A program made the position numbers and the translations under genes. The notes beneath the pieces were generated by a model. That model was not told the origin of the DNA, ran no database searches, and saw only the letters and a program-made list of their open reading frames with translations. A DNA stretch of 64,000 bases from Malachius bipustulatus (Eukaryota > Arthropoda > Insecta > Coleoptera > Melyridae), in NCBI GenBank assembly GCA_910589415.1, contig OU342631.1, positions 20,088,001-20,152,000 on the forward strand, in the 5' to 3' direction. Of the stretch, positions 37,663 through 50,000 are shown in pieces (the stretch's first letter is position 1; each line of letters opens with the position of its first letter).

Positions 37663-38650
37663 TCTTTTTTTTGTCTACCGAAGCACATCTTATCTCCTGG
37701 AACACACTTGTACTACCGGAGCTGCCGATTTTACCACCGTAGCAGCTAACATAGACCAATAACTAGCACCCGAACCTGCGAAGTCCAGTACCCCCGGCTG
37801 AAACTCTCCATCTTCCAGCGGGAGAAATCAATCGAAGATAAGTGTCCTTCACTGGTCCAATTTTACCAAACCATTTCATTCTGTTGATCTCAACGCTCTT
37901 GTTTATTTGATTTGTTAACCATGCTCAAGATTGCATTGTGATAATAATAAACTGTGATTTTTTTTAATAAAGAGTACCTGTTATTCTGCTGACCCGGTTG
38001 TTATTGTGAACCCTCTTAGATTAGCAACTCAATCCACGACCCTTGTTGTTTCTTATTTGTCTCATGCTCTCAACGGTTATTTTTTCCCTCTAAGGGTAAA
38101 ATAATTCGTTTCAGGTGATTTTAAGGGGTTGGAACCACCCTCACTGGCTTTTGGACCTTGGATTAGTGATCCGAAATCCCGAAAACCCTCGATAGATGAT
38201 TTCCGAGGTGAAAAATTAATTTTTTGTTTTAGCGAACTTCTAAGGGTGGTTTTGAGGGTTTGGAACCATCCTAACTTGATTTTAGACCTCGGATTCCTGA
38301 TTAGTAACCCCAAAACCCCCAAGGGACGATTTAAGAGGCGGAATTTTATTTTTTGTATCACTGCCACTTCTTAAGGTGGTTTTGAGGGTTTGAACCCAGC
38401 CTCTCTTGTTTTAAGACCTCGGATTCGTAATCATAGCGACTCCGAAAACCCCCGAGAGACTTTCCGAGAGATTTCCGAGGTGAAATTTTGAGTTTTCATA
38501 ACTGTTTTATCACTGTTTTTATTTGGGGTGCTTTGGGAGGGAGGAAATTACCCTAATTTTCTCATTGTTCGAAGTAATACAGGGATTAGTGGTGACAATT
38601 CCTCCTGAATGTCTAAGGAGTCGAGAAGAAAAAAGAATTTTAAAAATCGG

Positions 38651-41600
38651 CGCCGCATTTGGGTTCAAATCCCATTCTTCTCTTGGTTGTTGTGTTTGTC
38701 TATATAGGTAACTATTTATATGATTAAAACTATTCTATGGTTATATGAGCTAGTTCTCGAAGCCAAAATCACCAGAGCTGAGCGGCTGTGTCTTATCTGC
38801 ATAGTTAAGACCAACGTTCCCTGTCTTTATAGAAAATAAATGATAAAATATTTTTCAATTATTTCAATTATACAACATTCATAATAATTTTTTTGTAAAA
38901 AAGTATCGAGAGGAATACGATGCAAGAATTGAAATATCAAAATTTATTATTTGACCTGTATCCACACTTATATCAACTCTTTAAAAACATGATCACAGTA
39001 TAAAATAGGAAAATTTAAAACTTAAATAAGGATTCACAAATTGTTCAGTTTATAGCAGATTTTTTCAAATTACAAGTCGTTTTTCTCTTCGACGTCCCTT
39101 TAAAAAGCTGTCGAAGAACTAGAGACAGGAAATACTTTCAGTTATAAAATTCTAAAGTAGTCATTATTTAGGGTTTCCAAAATTTCTAGAAAATATTCTG
39201 ATGATATATTTTTGAAGCAAAATGATAAACTTTCAATTAATGCATGTCTAGGCGTATTTTGAATCTTTAAAAATATCATCAGGGCAGAACATTTTTTAGA
39301 TTATTTAAGCTACTCGTATTTAAGTTATTTAAGCTTAAGTTATTTAAGCACTTCAGTATGCTAAGTTTTAGCTTAAATTTGTTAAAAATTGGTTTCCTGC
39401 AGCCACTGTATTGACATGCAGTGTCGATTAAGAGTATGTGTTTAGTTGTAGGAGTCTGGACCTGTTTCAGATCTTCTAAAACATCAAAAGAATATAAATG
39501 AAAATAAAAAAATTGTAGCTTTATAAGTGATAAACTCACCAATGATTGAAAAAAAGCGTACTGTGATCAATTTTTACAATGATTAATTTCCCACAAATCG
39601 ATTTTTGTCGTCATATTGCCATAATTTTATCAAGAAACCTAATTTTTCCTGTCCAAGCGACTCCAGTTTGATAATAAAATCATGTTTTTCCTAACAAAGT
39701 GATCATGGTTTAGGTAACAGAATCAATATGTTGTAAAGTAATCAGTTTCACAAAATCATTCTTTGTCAATCAACCAAACAAACAACACTGAAGAGAAATG
39801 ATTTTTTAATCTGGCAGGTAAGAAGTAAATCTTTTTTTACCTTTAGAAAACTGTCCGCACTTTCAAAATTTTGAGCAGCACTGCTACGATGCGATGTCAA
39901 CGAGAATTCTGCTCGGTAGGTAATTTTTACCTAATTATTAGGGAAATAAAGGAACACTTTGCAAACTGAAAAATTAACAGTTCCATTAACACACAATACC
40001 CACTTGTCACCAAACTGCCTGATTTTAAACTGGCAATTTGACAATTCGCACACGATCATCTGATTATTATCAGGACAATAATTTATTTTTGGGCTAAATT
40101 CAAGCAAACAAACGCCCAGGTTATATTAATATTTATATTTAGATTAGAGGTTTTTGCGCTACTATTATTAATCTATCCAGGTACTAATTTTGGTGACAAG
40201 TCGGTGCCACTGAACTTCACGTCGTTTCCATAAATAAGATCCTTCTCCAAGCCACCAGATTTAGGGAAATATATAGAAGCTCATCACCACTTGAGCATGC
40301 GGCTCTGGGAACAACTTGTACAATTATTCACATTATCCCTTATTTATTATTCATTCTCGGTTCTTGATTCGTCTCATCATCAGTTGCTTAGTTTCAAAAG
40401 TTATAAATTTGATAAACCCCTGAATTTGGTAGCTCGCATGAAATGGAATTTATGAACTCTCTTTCCAGTAAATTTATGTGAGTTTTCGTAACTAATTCCA
40501 TCTAAAATGGCAGAAACCCAATTCAGGATGTTGAAATAAGAGTTCAAGGTGGAACACCGCGGTATCAAATTCTAGATAAATCTCTTTGAAAAGTTCATCC
40601 TTACGTCATACGATTCATAGGTACTGAATGCGAGTCTTAAAAAGTGTAAATTTATAAAGTGTAATATTCCTTTGCCTTTTAACGTTAGCCTTGTTGAATG
40701 GGAATATTTTTTAATTTTTTTGTCAAGAAGTTCTGCAAAATTAATATAAAATTCTTTTTAATTCAAGCAATCAATATCGGAATTTTCCTAGAAAGTTGAA
40801 GCTTTATTTCTTCACAGCTAGATGCTTTGACAAAAATGCTTTGGTAACGCTTTTTTTGATGAGATACCTAAAAAAAAACGATCAATAGAACTTTTAGAAT
40901 AGCTTCGTTACAAGAGCAGATACCTTTTATTAAAAATATCAGCTCTTTCAGTTTTTGTTTATATTGTTTCCAAGTTGAAGTTTTTGGGATCAAATTTTTA
41001 TTTTCTTATTATAGTTGTTAGAAGGTAATATAATAGCAAATCGGTAAAATTTCATTTGCAATAAGGCAATTTAGCGGAGCATAATATTACGAGTGAAATA
41101 TAGATTTTCCTTCCGCAGTAACGAATCCATGTAGCGCATATAACATATAGCATGTTAATTATTATTGTTATGATAATGAAATCCTATTATTTCCAAGGAT
41201 TAAATCACACGATGTGTACTTATATGTATAGATACTCAGTAATTTACTCAGAAATCTTCCAAGATTGAATCGATCAGTGACAATTTAATATCACCAGCTC
41301 GTATATTGGATACAATCGTATTATTTGTCTGCACGATCGGATAATCGACTGGTTACCTATATTTGCGGTTCCGGCTCCAAAGTTAGATATCGCGTGTTGG
41401 GCAGGTATTCCAATTATGAGCTCATATGCAATAATCTTGCCAGAAAGAACAGACTAATAGTTTCCCGATCTTTCAATTAAGATTGTCCTCGTGACATTTC
41501 CTTCTATAATTTCCACGCTTATCACAACCAATGCCATCATAGAGACGAACGAACACGTTTTCTATTAAGAATCAGAATGATATTTGCGAAAACTCAGAAG

Positions 41601-41889
41601 GGTTGTAAGTTGTATCGATTCGGTGCTAACCCATTTCTTTAATGAAAAACGTACATTAAGGAATTCGTGGATTATTAAAATTTGGTCTCTGGAAGGAATA
41701 CATTTTTATAGCGTTGTGAATAACTTTTAAACTAAATTTATATCTTACATATTGTTGAGTAATTTTTTTAGACGAAGCGAAATGAGATGCTCAAGAGAAA
41801 CTTAAAGGTAATAATTTCAATCGTTTCTTAATTTTTGATTTTATAACTTTACACAGGCAGCACAATAATTTATCGTTGGAAGATGAAGG
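38651..41889. other. Unassigned AT-rich DNA
   Basis: No gene or major repeat recognised. A small local repeat of TTATTTAAG words lies at about 39298-39350. Confidence 0.45.
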
Positions 41890-42089
41890 TATCGTGTGAT
41901 CCACAAATTTTTTCATCAACTATAGTGCCTTGGAAGAGAGAGATAGCTATTGCAGTCATGTCTGAGCTTAGTGCACCTGAGCACACCTAACCAATAGTTT
42001 GCATTTTATATTTTATCTGACAGACTTGCAGACATGCTTCATTTTTTCCAAGGCACTTGTTGATGAAAAATTTTGTGGATCACCTGATA
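41890..42089. mobile_element. 200-bp MITE
   Basis: Terminal inverted repeats of about 45 bp: TATCGTGTGATCCACAAATT with AGTGCCTTGGA at its inner edge (41890-41936), mirrored by TCCAAGGCACTTGTTGATGA through to GATCACCTGATA (42047-42089). The interior of about 110 bp is unique and non-coding. Confidence 0.85.
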
Positions 42090-42123
42090 TATTCGTAAGT
42101 GTACCTTTAAAGTGTTTTGCTAC

Positions 42124-42136
42124 TAGTCACGGGTAC
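42124..42136. repeat. Target-site duplication, left copy
   Basis: TAGTCACGGGTAC, repeated perfectly at 43255-43267 on the other side of the retroelement. Confidence 0.9.
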
Positions 42137-43254
42137 CTGTGCGGTTGAGTACCCGTCGGGCGCGTCCCCAGGTGGCGGATAGGGGGAAGGCCTAACAATG
42201 AGCGGAAGTGAGTAGGGTTAGCAGTGGTAATAGAGCTCGTCGGAGGTAAAAGGTCTGCACTAAGGGCAACGGCGCCAGAGACGTCCGACTGTGGAATCTC
42301 TGATATACCGTATCATCTGTTGTCGTGGTCACGTCTCGCGCACAGAGAGATGCGGGGGTCTGGGATTAATCGCCGGAACCAAGAGGAGACAACCTCACTA
42401 AAAAACCTAAATCCTAAGGCGGGGGTCAAGGCTGGTGGGATGCGTGACTGGATAGAAGATCAGCCCTACTGGATTCAACCTTGGGGCATCAGGGGGCACC
42501 CCACTGTATCAATCCCCTCACTTTTGCAGGGGGGGGGGTCTGCACTATAGCTACTTGTGGGATCAACCATGGTAAGAAAACAAAAAACCAAGAAATCGCG
42601 GGACGGACATCACCGCAAAACAGACTGCTGACCGACCGGGGCTTGTCACCCGTCAAGACAGTCGGCAATCTAAACAATCCTTGTGCTCGAGACCACCTCG
42701 AACGCAAGAAAAAAAGCCCACTCATTGGCAAGAAAAGGAGCATCGACACCCTTCATAGGACCAGAACCATTCTGTGGCTTCGAAGATACTTTCTTCAAGA
42801 CAGAACTCCAAAAGGAAGAAGAAAAACTGAGAAAAACCCATTGGAGGAACATCTCGGGGTTGAGACAATCCAAAGAATTTCTCGGGAATTTTAACCGAGA
42901 GAGGTCGAAGATACTCTTCAACCTCAGCAAGGAACGTCTCAGAACACTGACGGGATTCCTAACGGGACATTGCAAGCCCAAAGAACACCTGAGGAAGTTA
43001 GGCATTGAAGAAAATGGCGTCTGCAGATTCCGCGGGAAAGGAGACGAGACACCACGTCACCTGCTGTTCAACTGCGATGCGATAGGACTCAAAAGAAGTA
43101 ATGTTCTGGGCCACCATCAGCTAGAGGCTTACCCGACCTTGATCCTCTCAAAATCCTGACGTTTCTCAAGGAAACAGTAGAGGGGACACAATAGATCTTT
43201 TAGGTCGCAGTAACTTGATCACCCTCAAAAATACAAATACAAATACAATACAAA
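42137..43254 (+). mobile_element. Complete non-autonomous LINE derivative (5' leader joined to ORF2 C-terminus)
   Basis: The 1.1-kb insertion is bounded by a perfect 13-bp target duplication, so both ends are real. The 5' part is the GC-rich leader with the GTACCCGTCGGGCGCGTCCC and GGTGGCGGATAGGGG words typical of an insect non-LTR retrotransposon family. The 3' part encodes only the C-terminus of ORF2 in a 158-codon frame (42683-43159). This contains the LTGFLTGHCKPKEHLRKLGI segment and the cysteine-histidine end (CRFRGKGDETPRHLLFNC) seen downstream of reverse transcriptase in RNase H-bearing LINEs. Endonuclease and reverse transcriptase are missing. It ends in an ATACAA-rich tail (about 43230-43254). 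It must have been mobilised by a full-length relative. Confidence 0.85.
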
Positions 43255-43267
43255 TAGTCACGGGTAC
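43255..43267. repeat. Target-site duplication, right copy
   Basis: TAGTCACGGGTAC, identical to 42124-42136. Confidence 0.9.
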
Positions 43268-43999
43268 GTTGCTATTACGAATCTGGGACGAAAATGAGGA
43301 ACAATTCTAATTATTCAGACCGCGCTCGTGACGTGTAGCTGCATATTCTAAAAAAAAAGATAAAAATATTTAGAGATGGATGGAAGCTAGGCAGAATAAC
43401 TTAGCTTTTGTTTTATTTCTAACTTTTCTTTTTTTAGTAATTTTTTATTATTTATGTTTGGAAAATCCAGACAACTTGTCATAATACCCTGCATATCTCA
43501 TATTTTTTTGTGGTTCCTCGAGTTTCTTGAGAAGCAGAACATTTTATGAGAAACAAATCCCAAAAATTAATATTTAAGTTTTACTTTCCGCCATGCCACC
43601 CTGTACGTCCAAGCAAAAGTTAAAGTGTGATTTCTGACGTATCTCGAGAAACAAATTTTTTTCCAAAAAATGACTATTTGTCATTTATCAGGTGGTCGTC
43701 GGAAAAATAATATTAATTGGCTGATGGCGTCCCCGTGTCCCCCAAGCCGTCGTCGGGCGGTAGTAAAACACTCTGTTTTTCTAACAAAAATAAAACACTA
43801 GAAGCTCTCTTAAGAAGACAGGTGCTGGACGCTTCTACTGGTTATTTATTAAAAAATTAGGGTTCATGTATTACAAATTAATTCTTGTTTCTTAAGTCTC
43901 TTTTAAATAATTAAAACGTTTAAATAATTTATAAATACATATTTCTATTCAATTTAACAACTCTTTAGATAATAGGAGAATAAGTCAAGTTCGGTTTAA
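43268..43999. other. Region 3' of the peptidase gene (includes its 3' UTR)
   Basis: On the minus strand this follows the stop codon at 44002-44000. About 150 nt of AT-rich sequence leads to the polyadenylation signal at 43850-43845; the rest is intergenic with no further feature recognised. Confidence 0.6.
43845..43850 (-). promoter_or_regulatory. Polyadenylation signal AATAAA of the DPP4-like gene
   Basis: First AATAAA on the minus strand after the stop codon, about 150 nt downstream. Assignment by position. Confidence 0.55.
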
Positions 44000-44098
44000 T
44001 TAATTTTTTTTCCTGATATTGTCCGTGATAAAGGCATCCAGCGTACGGTGTAAATGTAAAAAAACGCTGAATATGTGATGATTTTCGTCTGGGTAACT
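44000..44098 (-). CDS. DPP4-like: DPP4-like gene, last exon with catalytic histidine
   Basis: Acceptor TCTCTTCCAG. Encodes SYPDENHHIFSVFLHLHRTL and ends TDNIRKKN before TAA. His750 in DENHH is the catalytic histidine; the hydrophobic HLHRTLDAF helix matches the family C-terminus. Too short to stand out as an open frame, it was found by splice phase and motif. Confidence 0.92.
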   Translation of the reverse strand, partial: SYPDENHHIFSVFLHLHRTLDAFITDNIRKKN

Positions 44099-47000
44099 CT
44101 GGAAGAGAAAATTATATGAATTTTAATTATATTTTATATTTTTAATTAAATTTTATATTATTATTTATATTATATTTTATTATATGAATTATATGAATTA
44201 TTTAGTTCATCTTACTCCTATAAGATATAGCCGATATAATTTTCAAAACGTGGTAGAAATGCTGCTTTTACCATGGCGCTGAAGAAACGCGTGAAAAAAC
44301 ACGGATCTGTGTTATTTGGTATACTCATTTGTATTGGCTTGATAATTCAAACTAGTAATACTTCACTTACGTAAATCATTTTTGACCCAGATTTCTCATT
44401 TAACATTCCTGAATGCTTAGAATATATTTGCTACATTAGATTATTTCAACTAGGAACTATTATAATAGTTTATGATATTTTAGAAAAGAAAGCAAACTCG
44501 GATAAAAATAATGTTACTCCTTAGTAGTTGAATCATTTAATTTTAGGATGGTGTGTATGCCATGCTATCTCCTCATTACTAGTTTTAATTATCAAGCCCA
44601 ATACAAATGGGGTATTGCACCATATTGTAGATCTACTATTTTAATAGTTACATAGGTAATTCGAATAATTAGATAGTTCGAGTCCTCTTCCCAAGTAGGG
44701 GTCCTCTTCCCATCTTGTCAGGCACGCTGCAGTGAGCGGATACGGCCTTTTGCTCTGATTAGCCCGAGCGATTTCAAGAAATTCAAACAGTTTGAAGGAA
44801 AATTCATTTTCGCAATAAATTCGGAAGAAAAAACAACCACATCCCCGTAATTGACGAAAAAATATGTTCTTCCAATTTGCTCCTTAAAACGAACCGGCGC
44901 TCCAATGAATTAAATAAAATTTAAAAAAATAGAAAAAATCACAAATCTCAACCTGAAAATTGACAGGGAACTCAAGTTGATCACCGAGAGCATATTTATA
45001 AAAACCAAATTGGCTTCGATATCGCTAAATAACAATTTTGCAAAGCCTAAATAGATTTGTGTCTGTTTAATTATTATCCTGGAGGCTACGGCAAGCAACA
45101 AATTGAAATAAATTATTTTTCTTTCAATTGAGGGGAGAGGGGTTTCTTAGATGCCATCAACTATCATTCTCTAACAAATTGTCGAAATTTTTTGAACTCG
45201 CTCGGGCAGATCTAGGAAAAAGGCCGTAGTCGCATACCTTCAGCGCGTTAGACCCCTACTTGCCAAGACGGATTTTGAGAAGGGGACATTCGGGACATTA
45301 CACGGAACTTTTATCGCCATCTTTCTCTAACTATAATAATAGCTTAATTAGTGTGCAATGTTGGTATCTTACCATTAGATGGAATGGTATATCCGCTAGC
45401 TCTAGTGCTCTAATGAAAGTCATAGTGTGTTGATAATGGACATTGTCATCAGCATTAGCATGGATTAGCAGAAATGATTTACCCCTGAATTTTTCAACTT
45501 TTTTTACAAGATCAGTTCGTTCGTACCCATCTACATTATCTTGTTCGGTAGGTAGACCCATGTATCTTTCAGTGTAAGTAGAAGCTAAAAATAATCGCAA
45601 TTAAAGAGTGTATGAAAACAAATCACAAAAATACATTGATACAAAAAATTGGTGACCGGCGCCACTGACATGCCAAATTTGAAGACATTTTCATGATCCA
45701 TTGCCAGTGCAGCAGCTGTTACGAAACCCCCATAACTCCATCCCCAAATTCCTGTGTTATTTCGGTCGATTTTTGGGAATTTTGCTTGAAGATACCTGGT
45801 TACGTTTATCTGATCTTCGATTTCGACCGTACCAAATCTGTGATAAATTTGGTACATCTTTTTTATTCCTTGCTTGCCACATCCTCTCCCATCTATCAAG
45901 ATTTGGATGTAATTTCGATTAGTAACCCAATAGTAGGATATATCTCGTTGGTATTTGTCTGATATCAAATCATTATCTGGCCCTGCATAGCTAAAAATAT
46001 AAGAGGCTGCTTTTTAATTTTATTTTAAAATGGGTGCTTCACTTTGATTGAAGCAGGATTAACTATAATATTCCAACGAAGATAACTCACACTTTAACAA
46101 TTGCTGGATATTTCCTGGTGTCGTTGTCGGAATAACTTGGCGGTAGAAGAAGCCTAGCCCTGGCTTCAAATCCATCAGCTATGGGAACAGTTAGATCGAT
46201 TTGTTGGGGTTCCAGCTTACGTTTCAATTTAAAAATAAGATCGCTATTATTTTCCCATACAACAAATGAATTCTTAAAAATATTACTTTAGAAAAACCCT
46301 TTTAATTTTTTAAGAAATTTACATTTAGATTATTGACGATTAGGATATAATCCGGTCCCGGTCCTTCACAGATTTTGGTGTAATAATCAAAAGAGTAGCT
46401 TCCCGTGGGTACTTCTATTCTTCCATGAAGACATGGTCCTGAAGGGGTTGAAAAATTGCAGGTCAAGCATCTACCTTCCAGGGTGTTAATGTTCACCACG
46501 TATGTATGTTCTCTTGAGGGATACGCTTGTTCAATACCTTGATAATAACTAAAAGATATAATAAAAATGAAGTATTATTAAATTAGTAGCGTATCGTCAG
46601 AAGTTAACGGGTAACGTTTTTTTAACCTCGTTTCTTTTCAGAAACCGTCTTATTTTTTAAATCGAATCAAATTTATATACAGTAAATGTTGAAATACGTC
46701 TCCTAGAAGCCTGGTGCAAGCTTGTAAGAACTGTTGAAGAATTGGTAATAGAAAGTAGAGTGGTTTTATGAGCGTTTGATTAGAAAATTTCGAGTCACAG
46801 TAGTTAAAACTAGTTAAATAAAATTTATCCTGAGATTTCAATTTCATATACCTACGAATGAGCGCGATTTTTAAGTATTTTGAACACCGTCATGATTTTG
46901 TAATATTTTTTGAATCGGTTTGAATCATTTTATTACTGTCTGGCTCTTTCCAAAAATGTATATATCCACAGCGATAGGTACTAAAAAAAAAGGTTTAGCT

Positions 47001-50000
47001 TCATTTTAAAGTCTTTAAAAAATTTTAAGGGTCGAATTCTCTACCTACTTTCGAAAACCAATAATTTATGTCGCTATTGTAGGTTAAATTTAAAAAAAAA
47101 TATCATTGTATTGCAACTCTGTCTTAACGACCAATAATTGAATTTCTAACAAATTAGTGGAAAAATTGTAAGTTGTAAAGTTCCATAGAGCTGCTGGTTA
47201 CAATATTTAGAATCGCAAAAAGGATTACATTTAAGATTCCTTGGAAGAAATAGACTGAGTACTCGTATTGTCCGAAATTTCCAAAAAAGGTCTGCTTTAA
47301 ATCTATTAGTTCATGATAACAGGTAAGAAAAATATTTCATTGTAATACGTGAAAATCAACTAAAGACTCGTGAAGATCTATTTATTAATAGTTTGTATCA
47401 AGTCCAAGGAAAGCGATCAATTTTATAGCCTTATGGATTATCAATTAATAATTAAGAGTCAAATAATGAAATAATTACTTAAATTATTCTAAACTAACTT
47501 TTTTTCAATCTGAAAACATATTTATTTAAAATCGGACCCGTACAGAACATGAGCAGAAGCAGTATTAACTTTTTTCTTGTGTTCTCATCTATAATCGAAT
47601 GAATCGTAAAATTGAATTATACCGTTAAACAAGAATATATCTACGACTATTGAATAAAACGATAATTATCCTGATGATTTCAGTTTAATAATGTCGTACA
47701 TTCCTAATGCGGTAATATAATAGAGGCACATTCACGCATAGAAGTTAATCACAGCACAGCCTGTGACATGAGAAACGAAAAATCACTAGTGAGAGCCGAT
47801 CACAACTGATTCGATACTGGAAATCACGGCGTCGAACGCGTTCCTGTAGCAATAGCGCGGAAATTAAATAACGCATACAAGATGATAATGACGCGAAAAC
47901 TTTCGAACATTAAACGAAGTAGCACGTCATTCAGCTAGTTGTTTCCTATCAAAAAAACCACTTTCAGTGTCGAGGCGCTAAAACTAATAATTATTGCTTA
48001 CACTAAACCACTTTCCTCGTCCCAATAATCAATCTCCGTCACCCTTTTTTTACCAAACGTAAGACGAGTCCTGGACTTAGTCTTCAAGTCAATCAACATC
48101 AAATGATAATAAGTATCGTTATTGTGTTCAGGCGCCGGCAAAACTTGCAAACCAAGCGTCCCATTTTTACTGTAAACGGGAAGATTAAGATATATCTCTA
48201 TCCAACCGTTTTCTGTTTTGCGAAAACTTTCCTGTATAGAAAGAAAATCCATTTTTAAAAATGTATCTCTAGAACTGATAATATTTACCTCCCAACATGT
48301 AATATTTATTGAACACCTGATTGTTCTTGATTCATTCTGGACTCTATGCATATAATCAAAAGACACTTCATCATCAGTAGGCCATTTTACTTCCCAGAGG
48401 ATATAATTATCGGGAAGAAATTCGTCGGGTATTGAAGGTAATTCGACAGATGTGGAGTTATAGTCACTCAAATCGATGACAAACGTACGTACAGAAGGTT
48501 TTTTACTTCCAGCCTAAATCAGGTCTAATATAAGCAATGGTTTTAATTATTAAAGATTTACTGGATTACTTTTGCATATCGATATGTTTCTCTATAAGGA
48601 TATTGAGCTTCCATAGATACAGGTTTGCCGAATATATCATACTCAATGACACCGACTTCGGTATCGTTGAATTGGGCGAAAGCTAGAAATGTGTCATCAG
48701 GGGAAAACCAAAACGCATGGTTGTTCGGAAAATAATCTGAAAATTAGTATTCTGAATGTGAAAGGGTTATCGTTACTTTATGTTACTCGTACCATAGTAA
48801 TTGTAATCGGTACCGCCGTTGAAAATGATATCTTCAAGACCATCGAAAGTTATTCTTCGAGGAGAGTCTACGTTTTTAGGACAACCCAAGTAATAGATAT
48901 CGTTATTGAGAACATAGGCCAGGGAATGGTTACAGTTGGACCATTGAACTCCTTGAAGTAAACTCTGATTTGCTATTTGATAAATTTTTCTAAAAAAAAG
49001 GTTATTGTATTAATCAAACTATAGGCTGTGAATTGTTTATTAATAATAATTATTATCCTTCGTGTCTCGCACTTCGAGATTACGAAGGTAGTATCACCAC
49101 TTCTATGTCTTGGACCACAAGTTCAGAGCTAAAAATATAAACAAAAGCGCTTTCCCGTTACCATAGCGCTCCCTAGTAACTGTTTACTCATTCATTTTTT
49201 TTTGTGTCAAACAGACCACACGTCAGTTTTTCGTATAATAAATTTTCAGTTCTATTTTAGTAATGGATAATCATCAGAGATCCAGAAACCGAGATCGTTC
49301 GAAGGAAAGAACGTCCAAAGACTGGATGGAAGATATTGTGACGGATTTCGCTGTGATGCTGTCTTGGCACGAGATGCCCCAACGTCGATGACGTCTGAGA
49401 CAAACGCATCAAACAGTGAAGGTATATAAATGTTTATGGTTAAACGTTAGCACGAGATGCGATTGCGTTTCTGGGATATACCATAACATTTATATCTGTT
49501 TAAACGAGTGCTTTGTTTTGCCCGAGAGGTAGAAATAAGGACACACCTAATAATCAGACTTTATCTGGAAGGTAAAGTAGAGATTATATGGTTCTGTCTT
49601 ATCCGAGAGGTAAGATTGGAGTCACGTATAAACAGACTAACTTTGTTTTTGCCGACATCAACTACATGAGTCCTTTGTTTCGCCCGAGAGGTATAAAAGG
49701 ACTCAACTGGTAAGATTGGAGTCATTTATGAATAAATTTAACCTTATTTTCGTTGGCATCAACCACATGAGTGCTTTGTTTAAGCCCGAGGGGTACAAAA
49801 GGACTCAACTAATAATCAGGCTTTATCTGGAAGATGCCAATGCTCAGGGGTGAGAGTCCGTGGATATGAACTTAGAGTACATTCAAAGTGTAAATCCGGA
49901 TACTCCAGTCGACATCTGCAACATCGGAGGGTGTCGAGACTCCTTGGGAGTTGGATGAGGATGGGCTACGTATCTTTGGGGAAGAACATGTACGCGAGGA

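Larger units (their letters stand above)
36305..38650. repeat. Large inverted structure with arms of ~130-bp tandem units
   Basis: The right arm (about 38090-38650) contains at least three copies of a ~130-bp unit, each with a GTGGTTTTGAGGGTTTGGAA-like start (about 38114, 38245 and 38375) and a CGGATT...CCCCAAAACCC-like middle. The left arm (about 36305-36720) holds the same unit in the opposite orientation (for example CGAATCCGAGGTCTAAAAGC near 36550), including the outermost block with TTCAGGAACATTCATCGCCACTAA mirrored near 38575-38620. Between the arms lie about 1.35 kb of different sequence. Read as a large foldback element, or as an inverted repeat split by a later insertion. Confidence 0.75.

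Noticed and set aside
37452..37762. Three overlapping plus-strand frames of 67-96 codons
   Set aside because: All are open because of the ACTGGAG minisatellite; no start context or domain.
42137..42200. HDV-like ribozyme at the 5' end of the LINE derivative
   Set aside because: The GGCGGATAGGGG word resembles the catalytic-C region of such ribozymes, but the loop between the candidate P1 strands is too short for P2 and P3. Left as a test, not a call.
48689..48961. Plus-strand 90-codon frame
   Set aside because: Antisense shadow of two peptidase exons, whose splice sites and motifs are clear.
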